NCBI GenBank assembly: GCA_019638595.1
Contig: JAHBTJ010000037.1
Span: 1 to 40,603 of the forward strand
Source of the DNA: Chitinophagaceae bacterium
GTDB lineage: Bacteria > Bacteroidota > Bacteroidia > Chitinophagales > Chitinophagaceae
Direction of reading: 5' to 3'
DNA: 40,603 nt
In this document: one piece after another, positions 25,329-34,185 of the stretch
Numbering within the stretch: the stretch's first letter is position 1
Layout: each line of letters begins with the position of its first letter
Made by a program: the position numbers and the translations under genes
The notes under the pieces: generated by a model
What the model saw: the letters and a program-made list of their open reading frames with translations, nothing else
Databases searched by the model: none
What the model was told of the DNA's origin: nothing

Positions 25329-28300
25329 TCAAAAATCGAGGTTGATGCCGAATGCATATTTACGCTGGTAGGGGTAAGCCCAGCCCCAGCCATCTGCCAC
25401 TGCCTCGGGATCAATGTATTTTTTAATAGAAGAAAATTCATACAGGTTTTCTCCTGTAAAAAATACTCTCAGCCTGCTTACCTTAAAACGTTTGGTAACT
25501 GAATTGGGAATAGTATATCCAAGTGTAAAGTTTTTAATACGCAGGTACGCGGCATTTAAAAGATATTTGGTTTGAGGAATGTCTAACCCCGATCCATAGT
25601 TAGCATCAGCCAGCCAGGACTGTAAAACCGGGAAATAGGAATTTTTGTTTTCATCCGCCAGTCCTGCAGCTATATATGATGCGGAATGCCTGTCTCTGTC
25701 GGCGCCGGTTTCAGAAGCGCCGCGGTAATAATCAAGGTTCCACTCATAAATGCCTGCATATGGCTGCTGGTAAGGTCCCCAGAAAAGATAATGACGGGGA
25801 TAAAAATCCTGTTTGCCAACACCTTGTAAAAACACGGACAGATCAAAATTATTCCAGTCAAAATCGAGGTTAATACCAAACCTGTACCTCGGGCTTTTAT
25901 TACCAATGATCTTCAGGTCTTTGGGGTCAGTGGTTGTATTCCCCTGCTCAATTGCACCATCTTTATTCTGGTCAACATATTTAGGCCATCCCGGCACAAT
26001 ATCCAATGCGCCCCAGGGCACAATGGCAGATTCATCCAATGCATCTATTTCCGCCTGGCTGGTAAAATAACCGTCATTCTCCAGCCCCCATATTTCACCT
26101 ATCTCCTGGCCTGCCCTATAGCTTGAGAGTAATAGCTGATCATTTTTATATTTGGTGATCTTTGATCTTGAATCAGAAATGAACACTTTGGCCCCGAACG
26201 AAAATGGTTTGGAAGCAATATCAAAATTATCCCTGTATCCAACTGTTAACTCCCAGCCTTTGGTGGCAAGATCAGCCACATTTTGGGTAGGCGCTTCAGT
26301 TCCCAATACGCCTGGCAGTTCCGCTACCGGCCCCAGCATGCCGATGGTTTTACGTACAAAATAATCAAAGCCTACCTGTATTTTATTGCTTAACAGTCCT
26401 ATATCCGTACCAACATTAAAGGTGGTTACTCTCTCCCATGTATAAGTATCCGGATCTATACTCAACGGCGGGGCGCTGGTAATAACCGTAGGCATTGACC
26501 CGTTGATCAGGTATGATGATAAACCGGTAGGTAAGGCCTGAATATAACCGTAAACATTCACATTCTGGTTGCCGAGGTCGCCATACGATGCACGGAATTT
26601 TAAGGAAGAAATTTTATCCTGCAAAGATTGAAAGAATGGTTCTTCGCTGGCTATCCACGCTGCAGAAACAGAGGGAAAGAAGCCCCATCGTCTTTCTTTA
26701 GGAAAGCGCGAAGACCCATCATAACGCCCGTTACCTTCAATAATATAACGGCCTTTAAATGTATAGTTTAACCTGCCAAAAACGCTTTGTAACGCATAAC
26801 TGCTATCGTATGCGGTAATTGTTGGATCTTCTCCTGTTGTTAGCCTTATATATGGTAAAGAAGAGGATATAAGCCGTTGGCGGGTTACTCCTTCATAAGC
26901 CCATGTATATTCTTCCTGGTTATAACCGGCAAGTAGTTTAAAAGCATGATCGTTAGCAATGGTTTTGCTATAGGTAGCAAACAGGTCGTATACATTATGT
27001 TTTACAATCCCGTTTCTTACAGATACTGACCCGCTGCCTCCTTCTTCCCGTATATCATTGGGACCGTACCCAATTTTATATTTCTTTACGTCTGTATTGT
27101 ATTTCCACAATTCTCTTTTAAAGCTGGCACTTCCTGTTATCTGCAGATCATTGTTCAAAAAGCTGGCTGTTCCACGTAAAATATTCTGAAAACCAAAACG
27201 TGTTTCAACATTGCGACCGCCATCTGTAAGTTGTGCCCCTAACCAGCCTGCTCCTGTATTAGCCCATGACCCATCGGGGTTTTTAGCCACCTGCGTGGGC
27301 TGCAGGTAATATAAATCGGTGATAGTAAAAGTGGGTGCATCAGTGATTACCTGGTACACATTTAAATTGTTTTCAACCTTCAACCATGAAAGCGGGGTAA
27401 AATTTACTTTAGCCCGCAAGCCATAACGGTTCCAGTCGTCTTTGGCCAGTTTGTTCAGCCCGTTCTCTTTGGTCCAGTCGGCAGATAATAAATAACCAAA
27501 AGGTTTGCCTTTGCCAATATCGGAACCACCGCTAAAGGAAATGCTGTGATTTTGCGAAGTGCTGGCTTTGTTGAAAAAATAATCATTCCAGTTATTATTA
27601 CCCATATAGATCCATTTAGTCGGATCATTGGGATCTACCCGGGTATCTTCCACTGATGGATTTTCAGAACGCTCCTTTGCCCACTGATACTGATAATCGG
27701 AATAATTCACATAATCCCAGGGCGTATTATCGGTAGCCGTTTCCAACACCCTTGAATAAATATAGGGGTCGGTGATCTGATCGGGTAAAACCGTACGTTT
27801 TGACCAGGAGAAATAATTATTGTACGTTACTCTTTGCTTACCGCCGCTGGCACCCGCTTTGGTTGTAATAAGTATTACACCAAAGGCAGCTCTTGCCCCG
27901 TAAATAGCTGCCGAAGCAGCATCGCGTAATACGGACATAGATCCGATATCCTGGGGATTTAAACGAAGAATGTCATCTACACTACCGGCAATACCATCAA
28001 TAATAATAAGAGGTGAAGAGCCGCTTCCTGCCAAAGTAGCAACGCCCCGGATATTAATGGAAGGTGTAGCGCCGGGCTTACCTCCGGGATAAGTAATGTT
28101 CAACCCCGGGCTGATGCCCTGCAGTCCCTGGAATAAATTGGCAATAGGGCGCTCGGCAAGCTTTTTCCCGGATATCTGGTCTACCGCGCCGGTAACATTT
28201 ATTTTTTTCTCCGATCCATATCCCACTACTACCACTTCGTTCAAAGAATTCTCTACTGCGGCTAATGTAATATTGAGGGAGGACCTTCCTTCAACGGCTG

Positions 28301-28853
28301 TTTCCTGTGTTTCGTGCCCGATAAAAGAAAAAACGAGAACAGCATTTTCAGGAACCTTTATTTCGAATTTTCCATTTACATCGGTAGTTACCGCTACATT
28401 GGTATTTTTAAGCTGAACGGTTACACCGGGCAAAGCTTCCCCTAATGCATTTGTAACCACGCCGGTAACGGTTACATCCTTTTTTTCAGTTCCCCTGGGG
28501 GCAATTACGATCAGTTTGTCCGATAACATCCTGAAGCCGAGATTTGTTTCGTTCAGGATGCCGGAAAGCAGCTCCTCAATGCTAAATTCCCGGGCGGTTA
28601 CACTCACCCTGTGATTAAAAGGAATATTATCGTCGTTATAAACAAAACGATAAGTTGTTTGATTTTCAATGATTGAAAACGCCTTTTCAAGCGAAACGCG
28701 GTTGAGATGGAGGGATATTTTTTGTGAATGCACTTTTGCACTTACATGCAAACAGCAAACAAACAAAAACAGGGCTGTTATCTTCATAAACAGGAACAGT
28801 TTTCTTAGTTCCTGCCCGGAGCAGGAACGGTTCAGCAGTAGTAATTTTTGCAT
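25329..28853 (-). CDS. SusC/RagA TonB-dependent transporter with STN domain (locus 2)
   Basis: The outer-membrane importer has 1174 residues. The ATG at 28853 gives a short N-terminal extension before the signal peptide (MKITALFLFVCCLHVSAKVHS); an in-frame ATG at 28787 would start at the signal peptide itself. An STN domain (ISLHLNRVSLEKAFSIIENQ) follows, then a carboxypeptidase-like regulatory domain (GVVTNALGEALPGVTVQL), the NEVVVVGYGSEKK junction, plug (VLRDAASAAIYGARAAFG) and barrel, ending KYAFGINLDF. The STN domain and the fecR and sigma genes upstream point to a cell-surface signalling system that switches the locus on when ligand is bound. Confidence 0.95.
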   Translation of the reverse strand: MQKLLLLNRSCSGQELRKLFLFMKITALFLFVCCLHVSAKVHSQKISLHLNRVSLEKAFSIIENQTTYRFVYNDDNIPFNHRVSVTAREFSIEELLSGILNETNLGFRMLSDKLIVIAPRGTEKKDVTVTGVVTNALGEALPGVTVQLKNTNVAVTTDVNGKFEIKVPENAVLVFSFIGHETQETAVEGRSSLNITLAAVENSLNEVVVVGYGSEKKINVTGAVDQISGKKLAERPIANLFQGLQGISPGLNITYPGGKPGATPSINIRGVATLAGSGSSPLIIIDGIAGSVDDILRLNPQDIGSMSVLRDAASAAIYGARAAFGVILITTKAGASGGKQRVTYNNYFSWSKRTVLPDQITDPYIYSRVLETATDNTPWDYVNYSDYQYQWAKERSENPSVEDTRVDPNDPTKWIYMGNNNWNDYFFNKASTSQNHSISFSGGSDIGKGKPFGYLLSADWTKENGLNKLAKDDWNRYGLRAKVNFTPLSWLKVENNLNVYQVITDAPTFTITDLYYLQPTQVAKNPDGSWANTGAGWLGAQLTDGGRNVETRFGFQNILRGTASFLNNDLQITGSASFKRELWKYNTDVKKYKIGYGPNDIREEGGSGSVSVRNGIVKHNVYDLFATYSKTIANDHAFKLLAGYNQEEYTWAYEGVTRQRLISSSLPYIRLTTGEDPTITAYDSSYALQSVFGRLNYTFKGRYIIEGNGRYDGSSRFPKERRWGFFPSVSAAWIASEEPFFQSLQDKISSLKFRASYGDLGNQNVNVYGYIQALPTGLSSYLINGSMPTVITSAPPLSIDPDTYTWERVTTFNVGTDIGLLSNKIQVGFDYFVRKTIGMLGPVAELPGVLGTEAPTQNVADLATKGWELTVGYRDNFDIASKPFSFGAKVFISDSRSKITKYKNDQLLLSSYRAGQEIGEIWGLENDGYFTSQAEIDALDESAIVPWGALDIVPGWPKYVDQNKDGAIEQGNTTTDPKDLKIIGNKSPRYRFGINLDFDWNNFDLSVFLQGVGKQDFYPRHYLFWGPYQQPYAGIYEWNLDYYRGASETGADRDRHSASYIAAGLADENKNSYFPVLQSWLADANYGSGLDIPQTKYLLNAAYLRIKNFTLGYTIPNSVTKRFKVSRLRVFFTGENLYEFSSIKKYIDPEAVADGWGWAYPYQRKYAFGINLDF
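28808..28828 (-). promoter_or_regulatory. Hairpin in the 5' part of susC (locus 2)
   Basis: GTTCCTGC (28808-28815) and GCAGGAAC (28821-28828) form a perfect 8-bp stem with a 5-base loop, 21 bases before the internal ATG at 28787. It matches in position the hairpin at 16800-16823 in locus 1. Confidence 0.5.
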
Positions 28854-28929
28854 TACTTTTGATTTGTAGGTTGAAAGAATATTTGTTTAAATCACCTTTG
28901 GACAAAGCATTTTCTCAAACCTTCATTAC

Positions 28930-28956
28930 GCGGGAAATGTTGACTCCATTTCCCGC
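28930..28956 (-). promoter_or_regulatory. fecR-susC intergenic hairpin (locus 2)
   Basis: GCGGGAAAT (28930-28938) and ATTTCCCGC (28948-28956) form a perfect 9-bp stem with a 9-base loop, 77 bases before the susC ATG. GTAATG (28924-28929) follows directly on the minus strand, as in locus 1. Sequence of the stem differs between loci, so only form and position are shared. Confidence 0.55.
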
Positions 28957-29054
28957 TTTAGCTTGAAAAATATGCCTGGTACTTTTTTTAAGTTGTATCA
29001 GGAAAAATCATACAGTTAATTTTGGTTGTATATATAAATGTTCTTGTAACGAGT

Positions 29055-30182
29055 TCAATATATCAACAGCTTTCCGCTGCTGTCTTTTTTAAAAGAAAAA
29101 GATTCGCTGCCGGTAGCCCTGAAAGCGTTTAATATCTCTTCCAGGCTTTCTCCTTCAAAAGTGCCGCTTAACCTCAGCTTCTTTTTAGCTTCATTCCTGA
29201 ACTGTATTTCCACCGCGAACCATTTTTCAAGCGATTGGGCTATCTGCACGAACGACATATTCTTGAAAGCCAGCTTGTTTTCCATCCAGGCGGTTTCTAC
29301 AACCGTGTTTTTTTTATCGGTAGTAACCACTGTCTTTTTAATTTCAGGAACAGTTTTTTTCTCAATATCCACATTTGAGTTTCCTTTCAATTCCTCCTGG
29401 TTACCGGTTTGAGCTACCGGCACTGTAAGTTTTTCATTTGCATGGAGCCTCACTGTATTTTTTTTATTAGCGGTCAGCTCCACTTCCACCGCGCCCCTGA
29501 TCAGTGAAGTAGCGGCGCTATCTTCATCCGCATACGCCCTTATATTAAAAGCCGTGCCTATTACCTTAACGGTAAAAGCCCTTGTATGTACCCAAAAGGG
29601 CTGTTGTTTGTTAGCAGTTACATCAAAATAGGCTTCCCCTTCCAGTGTCACTTCCCGAATGGCGCCTGTGAACTGTTTAGGATAGTCGAGCCTGCTTCCG
29701 GCATTCAGCCAAACCTTAGTACCATCCGGCAACACCAGTTGCGATTTCGATCCGTATTGTGTGGCCAGTTGCTGTAAAACCTCCGGCTGCAACCCCGGTT
29801 GCTTTAATTCATTCTTTTTAAAAACAAAAAAAGCCACTATCATACAGGCAACAGCAACTGAAGCCCGGCGCAAAATCATTTTCCTGTATATAACCGGCTT
29901 GTTTGGCAGTATATCTTCTTCAATATCAGCAGTTTTCGATTCCTGGAAAGCATGTTGTAAACGGGACTTGTGTTTTTCAAAAGCAGCATCTGTATCAGTT
30001 TCACTGAATCGTTTGTAGCTGTCATGCCACTCCTGCAACATTATTTCCTGCGCATATAATGCATCAGGGTGCTGCTGTAATAACTTTGACAATTCAATAC
30101 TTTCCTCGCCTGTTATTTCATTAGCGGTTTTCCTTGCAAGAAGTTGCCATAGCCTGCCATTATCCTTGTGATCTATATCCAT
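29055..30182 (-). CDS. FecR-family anti-sigma factor (locus 2)
   Basis: The protein has 375 residues from the ATG at 30182 (MDIDHKDNGRLW); an upstream in-frame TTG is less likely. The N-terminal cytoplasmic domain includes ESIELSKLLQQHPDALYAQ, a single membrane segment lies near residues 108-122 (ASVAVACMIVAFFVF), the FecR domain shows PDGTKVWLNAGSRLDYP and LEGEAYFDV, and the C-terminal DUF4974 domain (ENKLAFKNMSFVQIAQSLEKWF) follows a Thr/Lys/Val-rich linker that is longer than usual. It would hold the ECF sigma factor encoded 56 bases upstream and receive a signal from the STN domain of SusC. Confidence 0.95.
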   Translation of the reverse strand: MDIDHKDNGRLWQLLARKTANEITGEESIELSKLLQQHPDALYAQEIMLQEWHDSYKRFSETDTDAAFEKHKSRLQHAFQESKTADIEEDILPNKPVIYRKMILRRASVAVACMIVAFFVFKKNELKQPGLQPEVLQQLATQYGSKSQLVLPDGTKVWLNAGSRLDYPKQFTGAIREVTLEGEAYFDVTANKQQPFWVHTRAFTVKVIGTAFNIRAYADEDSAATSLIRGAVEVELTANKKNTVRLHANEKLTVPVAQTGNQEELKGNSNVDIEKKTVPEIKKTVVTTDKKNTVVETAWMENKLAFKNMSFVQIAQSLEKWFAVEIQFRNEAKKKLRLSGTFEGESLEEILNAFRATGSESFSFKKDSSGKLLIY

Positions 30183-30238
30183 GTGCTGTAAGGACAGTAA
30201 AGGCGGGAAAAGTTCCCTAAAGAAAATCAAAGTTTTTT

Positions 30239-30823
30239 TCAGGATTTCAGAAAACTGTTAACCAGGTGAGTGGGGGTATGCAGCTTGATGGCGAGGGTTA
30301 TCTTTTTTACGGCAATGGCCAATTGGGCATCAACGGTTTTGGGCGAAATATCCATAAGTTCTGCGGCTTCTTTATAAGTGAACCCGTCTATTTTGATCAG
30401 CCGGAATACCAGTTGGCACCGTTCCGGCAGTTCACGTATTGTTTTTTCAATGATCAATGCTACTTCTTTCGATACCAGCCTTTCTTCAACATCGGGTATG
30501 ATCGCAAGTGCGTCTGTATCAAGATTTTCGAAAGAGATATTGCGTGCTTTACGCTGTTGCAAAGCATTTAATGAAGCATTTCGGGTACATACGTATATAT
30601 ATACTACAGGGTTTTTAACAGGCGAAAGCTGTTGCCTTTTTTGCCACAACGCGATAAACACATCCGAAACAATTTCTTCAGCAAGTTGAAATGATCCCGC
30701 AATGGCGGCGGAGAAATGAACAAGCTTTCCATATAACATTTTATAAAGCTGCTCATAAGCTTTCATGTTGTTATTGGTGCAAACCTCAAAGAATAAAGAG
30801 TTGATCAGCTCATTATTTCTCAT
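30239..30823 (-). CDS. ECF sigma-70 factor (locus 2)
   Basis: The 194-residue protein shows region 2 (AYEQLYKMLYGKLVHFSAAI, LAEEIVSDVFIALWQKRQQL, VVYIYVCTRNASLNAL) and region 4 (LPERCQLVFRLIKIDGFTYKEAAELMDISPKTVDAQL), as in Bacteroidota FecI-like sigma factors. It is the first gene of locus 2 and lies directly upstream of fecR. The box TACATTTG ends only four bases before the ATG, so the mRNA may be nearly leaderless. Confidence 0.94.
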   Translation of the reverse strand: MRNNELINSLFFEVCTNNNMKAYEQLYKMLYGKLVHFSAAIAGSFQLAEEIVSDVFIALWQKRQQLSPVKNPVVYIYVCTRNASLNALQQRKARNISFENLDTDALAIIPDVEERLVSKEVALIIEKTIRELPERCQLVFRLIKIDGFTYKEAAELMDISPKTVDAQLAIAVKKITLAIKLHTPTHLVNSFLKS

Positions 30824-30827
30824 ATCA

Positions 30828-30835
30828 CAAATGTA
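30828..30835 (-). promoter_or_regulatory. Candidate -7 element of sigma gene (locus 2)
   Basis: The minus strand reads TACATTTG, a full match to TAnnTTTG, four bases before the ATG at 30823. Further upstream are the palindromes GGGTATACCC (30917-30926) and GTATATAC (30928-30935), possible regulator sites. The -33 box is not clear. Confidence 0.5.
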
Positions 30836-30956
30836 ATAAACTACGGTAAAAACCAGTACCGTTAACAGGGATTTCGCTTTTAGAAAAAAATAATGGAAGA
30901 AGCTATCTCAACTTCCGGGTATACCCCGTATATACAGGATCCACAAAGAGGGCTTA

Positions 30957-31512
30957 TTGTTTTTGCCATCAGCATTAAAGCAAGGCATACATTCACTCAA
31001 CTTCTCACGCGTCATTGGCAGCCCGCCTGCATCAAAACCTAAGCTGGAGCAATGTTACGGCGGGAGCTTGTCCGCCGGGGTGGGAAGCCATCCTCGTGTG
31101 TATGCATCTTTCAAACTGCGGACCCGCCGCCATATACCTTTAATTCCATGTAAGCTGTGGGCGGGTTGCCAATGACGTATTTGGTTTTGCAATCAGCATT
31201 AAAAAGAGATACCCTGTTACTCAACCACTTGCCGTCTTTGCGAGACCGCCCGCATCGAAATTTAAATTGGAACAATGTTACGGCGGGCGAAGCAATCCTC
31301 GTGCGTATGCAGCTTTCAAACTGCGGACCCGCCGCGATATACCTTACATTCAAAGCAACAAGCGGGCGGGTTCGCAGTGACCTCAAGAGTGTTTTGATAT
31401 TACAACCAGCACTGCATTTCATTGCTATCAATTCAACGTCATCACCTCATTGATTTAGACCCCTAATTTTCCACTCGCAGTGACCTTCGAGCGTGTTTGT
31501 GTTTTACAACCA
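30957..31512. repeat. Tandem array of about 2.5 diverged repeats
   Basis: The 840-base gap 30824-31663 has no gene. Two near-complete units start at 30957 and 31181, and a truncated third at about 31393. Shared words include CAATGTTACGGCGGG (31050-31064 and 31273-31287) and TTTCAAACTGCGGACCCGCC (from 31109 and 31314). Unit ends share ATCAGCATTAAA or ACAACCAG and GCAGTGACCT (31374-31383, 31476-31485). Inside each unit GCCCGC and GCGGGC face each other, and CGTCTTTGCGAG ... CGAAGCAATCC recalls a repeat common in bacterial genomes. The stretch 31513-31663 shows nothing I recognise. Confidence 0.8.
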
Positions 31513-31663
31513 GTTAAGCAGCAAATACGGATAGCTTTTAAAGCATTGCGATACACAATGGCTGAAAATCCACAAGAAAACCGGTATTAAATACAAAAAT
31601 ATAGTTCGCACTTTTTGCTGTGGAATTCACACAAACCATCATCTCAAATACAAAACATTGTTT

Positions 31664-32497
31664 ATGGAAAAAAATAAAATTTTAAGCGCCAGCTTTATGG
31701 ACATTCTTTTTGAAGGAAGAAATAAAAGCTATGGGGCGTATGAGCTCAGGCAAAAATATGGCTCCCGGTTGTCTTCCGCCATTATTGGTACGATAGCCCT
31801 TGCCTCGCTTATTGTGCTTGCTTCGTTTGTAAGCGGCCGGTTTAATAAACAGGGAATTGCAGGGCCTTTGAAAATTGATTCTGTAAAGCTGGTTGATTTT
31901 ATTAATGATCCCCCGGTTGTTGAGCCGCCGCCCCCTGTTATACAGAAGCCCATTGAACAACCCCGGCTTGAAATGTCAAAACTGGTATCGCCCAAAGTTG
32001 TAAAAGATGAACTGGTAACGCCCGATGATGAAATAAAAGATATAGAGGAGCTGCAAAATACCATTATTGGTGCGGCAAACACGGAGGGAGATAAAGACAT
32101 CGGGATCGTAGCGCCACCCGTGGATGATAATAAAAGCGGAGTAATTGTTGCGCCAAAAACCGACCCAAAGGAGGAAATATTTACATCGGTACAGATACAG
32201 GCTAAATTCCCGGGTGGAGAGGCAGAATGGGCAAAATATATTTCAAAGCAGATACACCGGTATATAGACGAACTGGAGGAAGAAGGCAAAGCCGGCACCT
32301 GTACCGTACAGTTTATTGTTGACCAGGACGGTAATATAAGCGACGTGGAAGTATTGACCATGAAAGGAACCAAGCTGGCAGAAATTTGCGCCAATGCCAT
32401 CCGCAAGGGTCCTAACTGGACCCCCGCAGAAAATAATGGTAAAAAGGTAAAAGCCTGGAGAAAACAACCGGTTACGTTCAGGATAGACGGGCTGTGA
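31664..32497 (+). CDS. TonB-family energy transducer
   Basis: The product has 277 residues from the ATG at 31664 (MEKNKILSASF); a TTG six bases upstream is unneeded. The N-terminus carries the Bacteroidota-type motif DILFEGRNKSYGAYELRQ, followed by one membrane segment (about 40-60), a Pro-rich periplasmic spacer (PPVVEPPPPVIQKP) and a C-terminal TonB domain (about 170-277) with QIQAKFPGGEAEWAKYI, TCTVQFIVDQDGNISDVEV and a final FRIDGL. It would pass proton-motive energy from an ExbB/ExbD pair (not in this window) to transporters such as the two SusC proteins. Its stop codon lies in the first unit of a dispersed repeat cluster. Confidence 0.93.
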   Translation: MEKNKILSASFMDILFEGRNKSYGAYELRQKYGSRLSSAIIGTIALASLIVLASFVSGRFNKQGIAGPLKIDSVKLVDFINDPPVVEPPPPVIQKPIEQPRLEMSKLVSPKVVKDELVTPDDEIKDIEELQNTIIGAANTEGDKDIGIVAPPVDDNKSGVIVAPKTDPKEEIFTSVQIQAKFPGGEAEWAKYISKQIHRYIDELEEEGKAGTCTVQFIVDQDGNISDVEVLTMKGTKLAEICANAIRKGPNWTPAENNGKKVKAWRKQPVTFRIDGL

Positions 32498-32870
32498 GCG
32501 GTGGGCGGTGGGCTTTGGGCGGTCAGTCTATCAGCCATGGACTATCGGCTTTTCAGTGGCGCAGGTTGGGGCTTACAGGTTGCAGGTTCCAGGTTTGTTG
32601 TTTATAGTTTGTAGTTTATGGTTCCATAAGTGTTCGAAACGTTATTTTGAAGGCTGCCATATCAACAATTTTATAGCGTCATGGACGCGAAAGTTTGGTG
32701 GCAATTATGAAGTAACGTATTGACAAAGCTCCGTAGGAGCGGCATTTTCGCAGGTTTCGAACGTTTATGGTTCCCAGCTATAAACAAAAAACCATAAACT
32801 ATAAATTGCTGATAGCTCACCGCCCCAAGCCGATAGACTGATAGCTCAAAGCTGACAGCTATCAGCTTTT
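32488..32870. repeat. Dispersed degenerate repeat cluster R4
   Basis: The 405-base gap 32498-32902 holds no gene. GCTGTGAGC (32491-32499) contains the TonB gene stop and equals R1 bases 18307-18315. GTTGCAGGTT (32579-32588), GTTTATAG and GTTTATGG words, GATAGCTCAC (32811-32820) and CAGCTATCAGC follow. A MITE-like insertion (32626-32768) interrupts the cluster. The repeats reach to within about 15 bases of the mnmA promoter box. Confidence 0.72.
32626..32768. mobile_element. MITE-like element with terminal inverted repeats
   Basis: GTTCGAAAC (32632-32640) and GTTTCGAAC (32754-32762) are perfect 9-base terminal inverted repeats; extending outward, 13 of 15 bases match (32626-32640 against 32754-32768). 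The element is about 143 bases long, has no reading frame of note and contains CTCCGTAGGAGCGG. GTTTATGGTTCC occurs at 32614-32625 and again at 32763-32774, i.e. at both ends. The direct repeats could be a target duplication or part of the surrounding repeat cluster. Confidence 0.5.
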
Positions 32871-32875
32871 CTCCG

Positions 32876-32883
32876 TATTTTTG
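32876..32883 (+). promoter_or_regulatory. Candidate -7 element of mnmA
   Basis: TATTTTTG is a full match to the Bacteroidota TAnnTTTG box, with 19 bases to the ATG at 32903. It lies immediately after repeat cluster R4. Confidence 0.5.
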
Positions 32884-32902
32884 CAGGCTAATATTGTATT
32901 AC

Positions 32903-33997
32903 ATGAGCCGTAAGGGAAAAGTTTTGGTGGCGATGAGCGGCGGTATAGACAGTACCGTTACGGCGCTTATGCTGAATGACGAAGGTTACGAAGTGGTAGG
33001 CATTACCATGAAAACATGGGACTATGCCAGCGCGGGCAGCAGTAAAAAGGAAACCGGCTGCTGTAATGTAGACAGCTTTAACGACGCGAGGATGGCCGCG
33101 GTAGAACATGGCTTCCCGCATTTTATACTGGATATACGCAGCGAATTTGGCGATGCCGTAATAGAGAACTTTGTGGAAGAATACCTAGCAGGGCGAACTC
33201 CCAACCCCTGTGTAATGTGTAATACACATATCAAATGGCGGGCATTATTAAAACGCGCCGACGCGTTGGGCTGTGATTATATTGCCACCGGTCACTACGG
33301 AAATATCCACCAGCATACAAATGGCAGGTATTATATCAGCAAGGGACTGGATGAACTGAAAGACCAGAGTTATGTGCTGTGGGGGTTGCAGCAGGACCTG
33401 CTAAGCCGCACGTTATTGCCTCTCGGAAAATATCGCAAAACAGAGATCCGCCAGATGGCGCTCGACTACGGGTATCCCGAACTGGCTAAAAAAAGTGAAA
33501 GCTACGAAATATGCTTTGTGCCGGACAATGATTATCGCGGGTTCCTGAAAAGAAGAGTGGAAGGACTGGAAGAAAAAGTAAATGGGGGAAATTTTGTTGA
33601 TACGAACGGCAGGATCCTTGGAAAGCACAAAGGCTATCCCTTTTATACCATAGGCCAAAGAAAAGGGCTGGATATTGCATTAGGCAAACCCGCCTTCGTT
33701 ACACATATAAACCCCGATACCAACACCGTAACACTGGGCGATGAAGCAGACCTGAACCGGCAGGAGATGGGAGTAAGTAAGCTTAACTGGCTGAAATACA
33801 ATGGCATAACCGATGGAATGGAAGCTATTACCAGGATCAGGTACAAAGATAAAGGCGCATTGAGTGCCCTGTACAACCACGAAAAAGGCATCCGGGTTCG
33901 CTTTTACGAAGAAGTGAAAGGCATTGCGCCGGGACAAAGCGCCGTTTTTTATGAAGGCGACGATGTAATTGGCGGAGGTATCATAATGCGCTATTAA
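32903..33997 (+). CDS. mnmA: tRNA-specific 2-thiouridylase MnmA
   Basis: This cytoplasmic enzyme thiolates U34 of tRNA-Lys, -Glu and -Gln with ATP. It has 364 residues from the ATG at 32903; a TTG nine bases earlier is possible. The PP-loop SGGIDST (12-18), the catalytic Cys103 in NPCVMCN, ATGHYG (128-133), and the second Cys204 in YEICFVPD are all present, as is YTIGQRKGLDIA in the C-terminal half. Length is typical. It appears to be transcribed alone: promoter box just upstream and terminator at 34088-34121. Confidence 0.97.
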   Translation: MSRKGKVLVAMSGGIDSTVTALMLNDEGYEVVGITMKTWDYASAGSSKKETGCCNVDSFNDARMAAVEHGFPHFILDIRSEFGDAVIENFVEEYLAGRTPNPCVMCNTHIKWRALLKRADALGCDYIATGHYGNIHQHTNGRYYISKGLDELKDQSYVLWGLQQDLLSRTLLPLGKYRKTEIRQMALDYGYPELAKKSESYEICFVPDNDYRGFLKRRVEGLEEKVNGGNFVDTNGRILGKHKGYPFYTIGQRKGLDIALGKPAFVTHINPDTNTVTLGDEADLNRQEMGVSKLNWLKYNGITDGMEAITRIRYKDKGALSALYNHEKGIRVRFYEEVKGIAPGQSAVFYEGDDVIGGGIIMRY

Positions 33998-34087
33998 TAC
34001 GCTTTCCCGGCAGGCAATAAGTGGAATCGCTTAAGCACCGGCAGAATGGCAATTCTTTTGCAATAAAAAGTAAATCAAACCGTTATG

Positions 34088-34121
34088 AATCGGGAGGCTT
34101 TTAGCTTTCCGATTTAATTTT
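34088..34121 (+). terminator. Terminator of mnmA
   Basis: AATCGGGAGGC (34088-34098) and GCTTTCCGATT (34104-34114) form an 11-bp stem with two G-U pairs and a 5-base loop TTTTA, followed by TAATTTTG. The same tail (TAATTTTG, 34115-34122) fits the -7 promoter consensus and may start the next gene. Confidence 0.7.
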
Positions 34122-34185
34122 GTTCCGCCAGGCAACATACAGGTTACCCTTGCTGCCTGATATCCCGGTATCACAATTTTGTAGG

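Noticed and set aside
30957-31512. CRISPR array
   Set aside because: Units are over 200 bases, diverged and only 2.5 in number, without spacers or cas genes.
31729-32538. 269-codon minus-strand frame opposite the TonB gene
   Set aside because: The plus strand encodes a full TonB-family protein; the antisense product is a Ser/Thr-rich mirror of it with no start context.
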